In this document: positions 39,600 to 40,208 of the stretch, one piece after another
How the letters are laid out: each line of letters starts with the position of its first letter
How positions within the stretch are numbered: position 1 is the stretch's first letter
Assembly: GCA_003990745.1 (NCBI GenBank)
Contig: RBNI01000147.1
Coordinates: forward strand, 1 to 40,208
Source: Jimgerdemannia flammicorona
Lineage: Eukaryota > Mucoromycota > Endogonomycetes > Endogonales > Endogonaceae
Direction of reading: 5' to 3'
Length of the DNA stretch: 40,208 bases
Position numbers and translations under genes: made by a program
Notes under the pieces: generated by a model
Told to the model about the DNA's origin: nothing
Database searches by the model: none
Seen by the model: only the letters and a program-made list of their open reading frames with translations

Positions 39600-40208
39600 T
39601 ATTTTAATATTAACTTTTATTAGTATATATTATTTTTTAATTAAATTATTTCTAATAATTTAAATAAATTATATAATTTAATAGTATTTTAAAAATATTA
39701 AATAAAAAAAAATAAAAAAATATTTATATTAAATAGAAATATATGTATAATAAATAAATAATTATATGAATTTATTAAAGATTATAAAGTAATTTAATTA
39801 AAGTCAAAATAGTATATATCAGAATTAGATATAATTAAAAATTGAAATTTCTGATATTATATTATAGATTAAAAAAAGAGAGTATTTGTAAAATAGTAAT
39901 AAAATTTATAATAATATATTCATCTAGTTAACTATTTTAGTTTAATATTTTATTTATAATAAGTCTGTTTAATTTATAATTAAAATATATATATTTAAAA
40001 GTAATTTACTTTTATATTCTATTACAAAAAAGTTTATTTAGTTTATATAATTAATAAAAATTATTTATAAATAACTTATTAAATAAAAAATAATTATAAA
40101 ATTTATAAGATTGAACAGAAGAAGTAATTATTAATAATATAAATTTATATACTTATATATTGAATTATAATCTCAATACTTCTTTTTTTTTTTTTTTTTT
40201 TTTTTTTT
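39600..40208. other. Extremely AT-rich tail ending in poly-T
   Basis: Mostly A and T with TATAAT-like runs; no coding frame or structured repeat recognised. The window ends in 26 T (40183-40208). Elsewhere here such T runs mark the 3' end of minus-strand LINEs, so another LINE may begin beyond the edge; it could equally be a simple run or a contig edge. Confidence 0.4.

Noticed and set aside
1..40208. CRISPR array, bacterial operon, riboswitch
   Set aside because: The genes have spliceosomal introns and the repeats are not spaced like CRISPR; nothing bacterial was seen.
39600..40208. Centromere or telomere sequence
   Set aside because: Only AT-richness supports it; no telomeric repeat (TTAGGG-like) or satellite periodicity was seen.

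Overview
This window looks like nuclear DNA of a filamentous fungus: spliceosomal introns of about 66-115 bp with GT..AG borders and TACTAAT or CTAAC-like branch sites, TATA boxes and AATAAA signals, a B12D-type complex I/IV small subunit, a TPR-MYND-SET protein, a BTB protein and fungal chromovirus and Copia retrotransposons. RI-type LRR fused to an actin-fragmin-kinase-like domain, BTB-SPRY and an L1-type LINE lean towards an early-diverging (Mucoromycota-like) fungus; this placement is an inference of low confidence.

Layout. 1-8870 is a retrotransposon block: a Ty3/Gypsy element on the + strand (protease at 160-470, a dUTPase-like domain at 6750-7030, RT and RNase H at 7400-8640, no integrase), split by a nearly full-length minus-strand LINE at 724-6530. 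8876-22060 is a CpG-containing gene island: a small four-finger zinc protein, a B12D subunit gene with one intron, a long broken minus-strand locus with kinase-like modules and leucine-rich repeats, a candidate three-exon small gene, some unresolved small exons and a three-exon Gln/Ala-rich coiled-coil gene. 22975-24472 is a BTB-SPRY gene, followed by a 402-bp LINE tail with a 13-bp target duplication. 25390-26770 is CpG-rich repetitive sequence without a gene. 27024-28709 is a two-exon TPR-MYND-SET methyltransferase gene. 28912 to the end is a second retrotransposon block: a chromodomain Gypsy element (minus strand), a Copia element (+ strand) lying inside it, further Gypsy remains, a small LINE tail with a 17-bp target duplication, and very AT-rich sequence that runs into a poly-T edge.

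The strongest large-scale signal is a mosaic of base composition. The transposon blocks have almost no CpG and carry many TAG/TGA/TAA codons where Arg, Gln or Trp is conserved, and this stops abruptly at the edges of the gene islands. That is what methylation- or RIP-like cytosine deamination confined to repeats would leave. The broken kinase/LRR locus is different: it keeps its CpGs and is disrupted by small indels and stops. The items most worth following are the dUTPase in the Gypsy element and the kinase-LRR locus with two related kinase-like modules.
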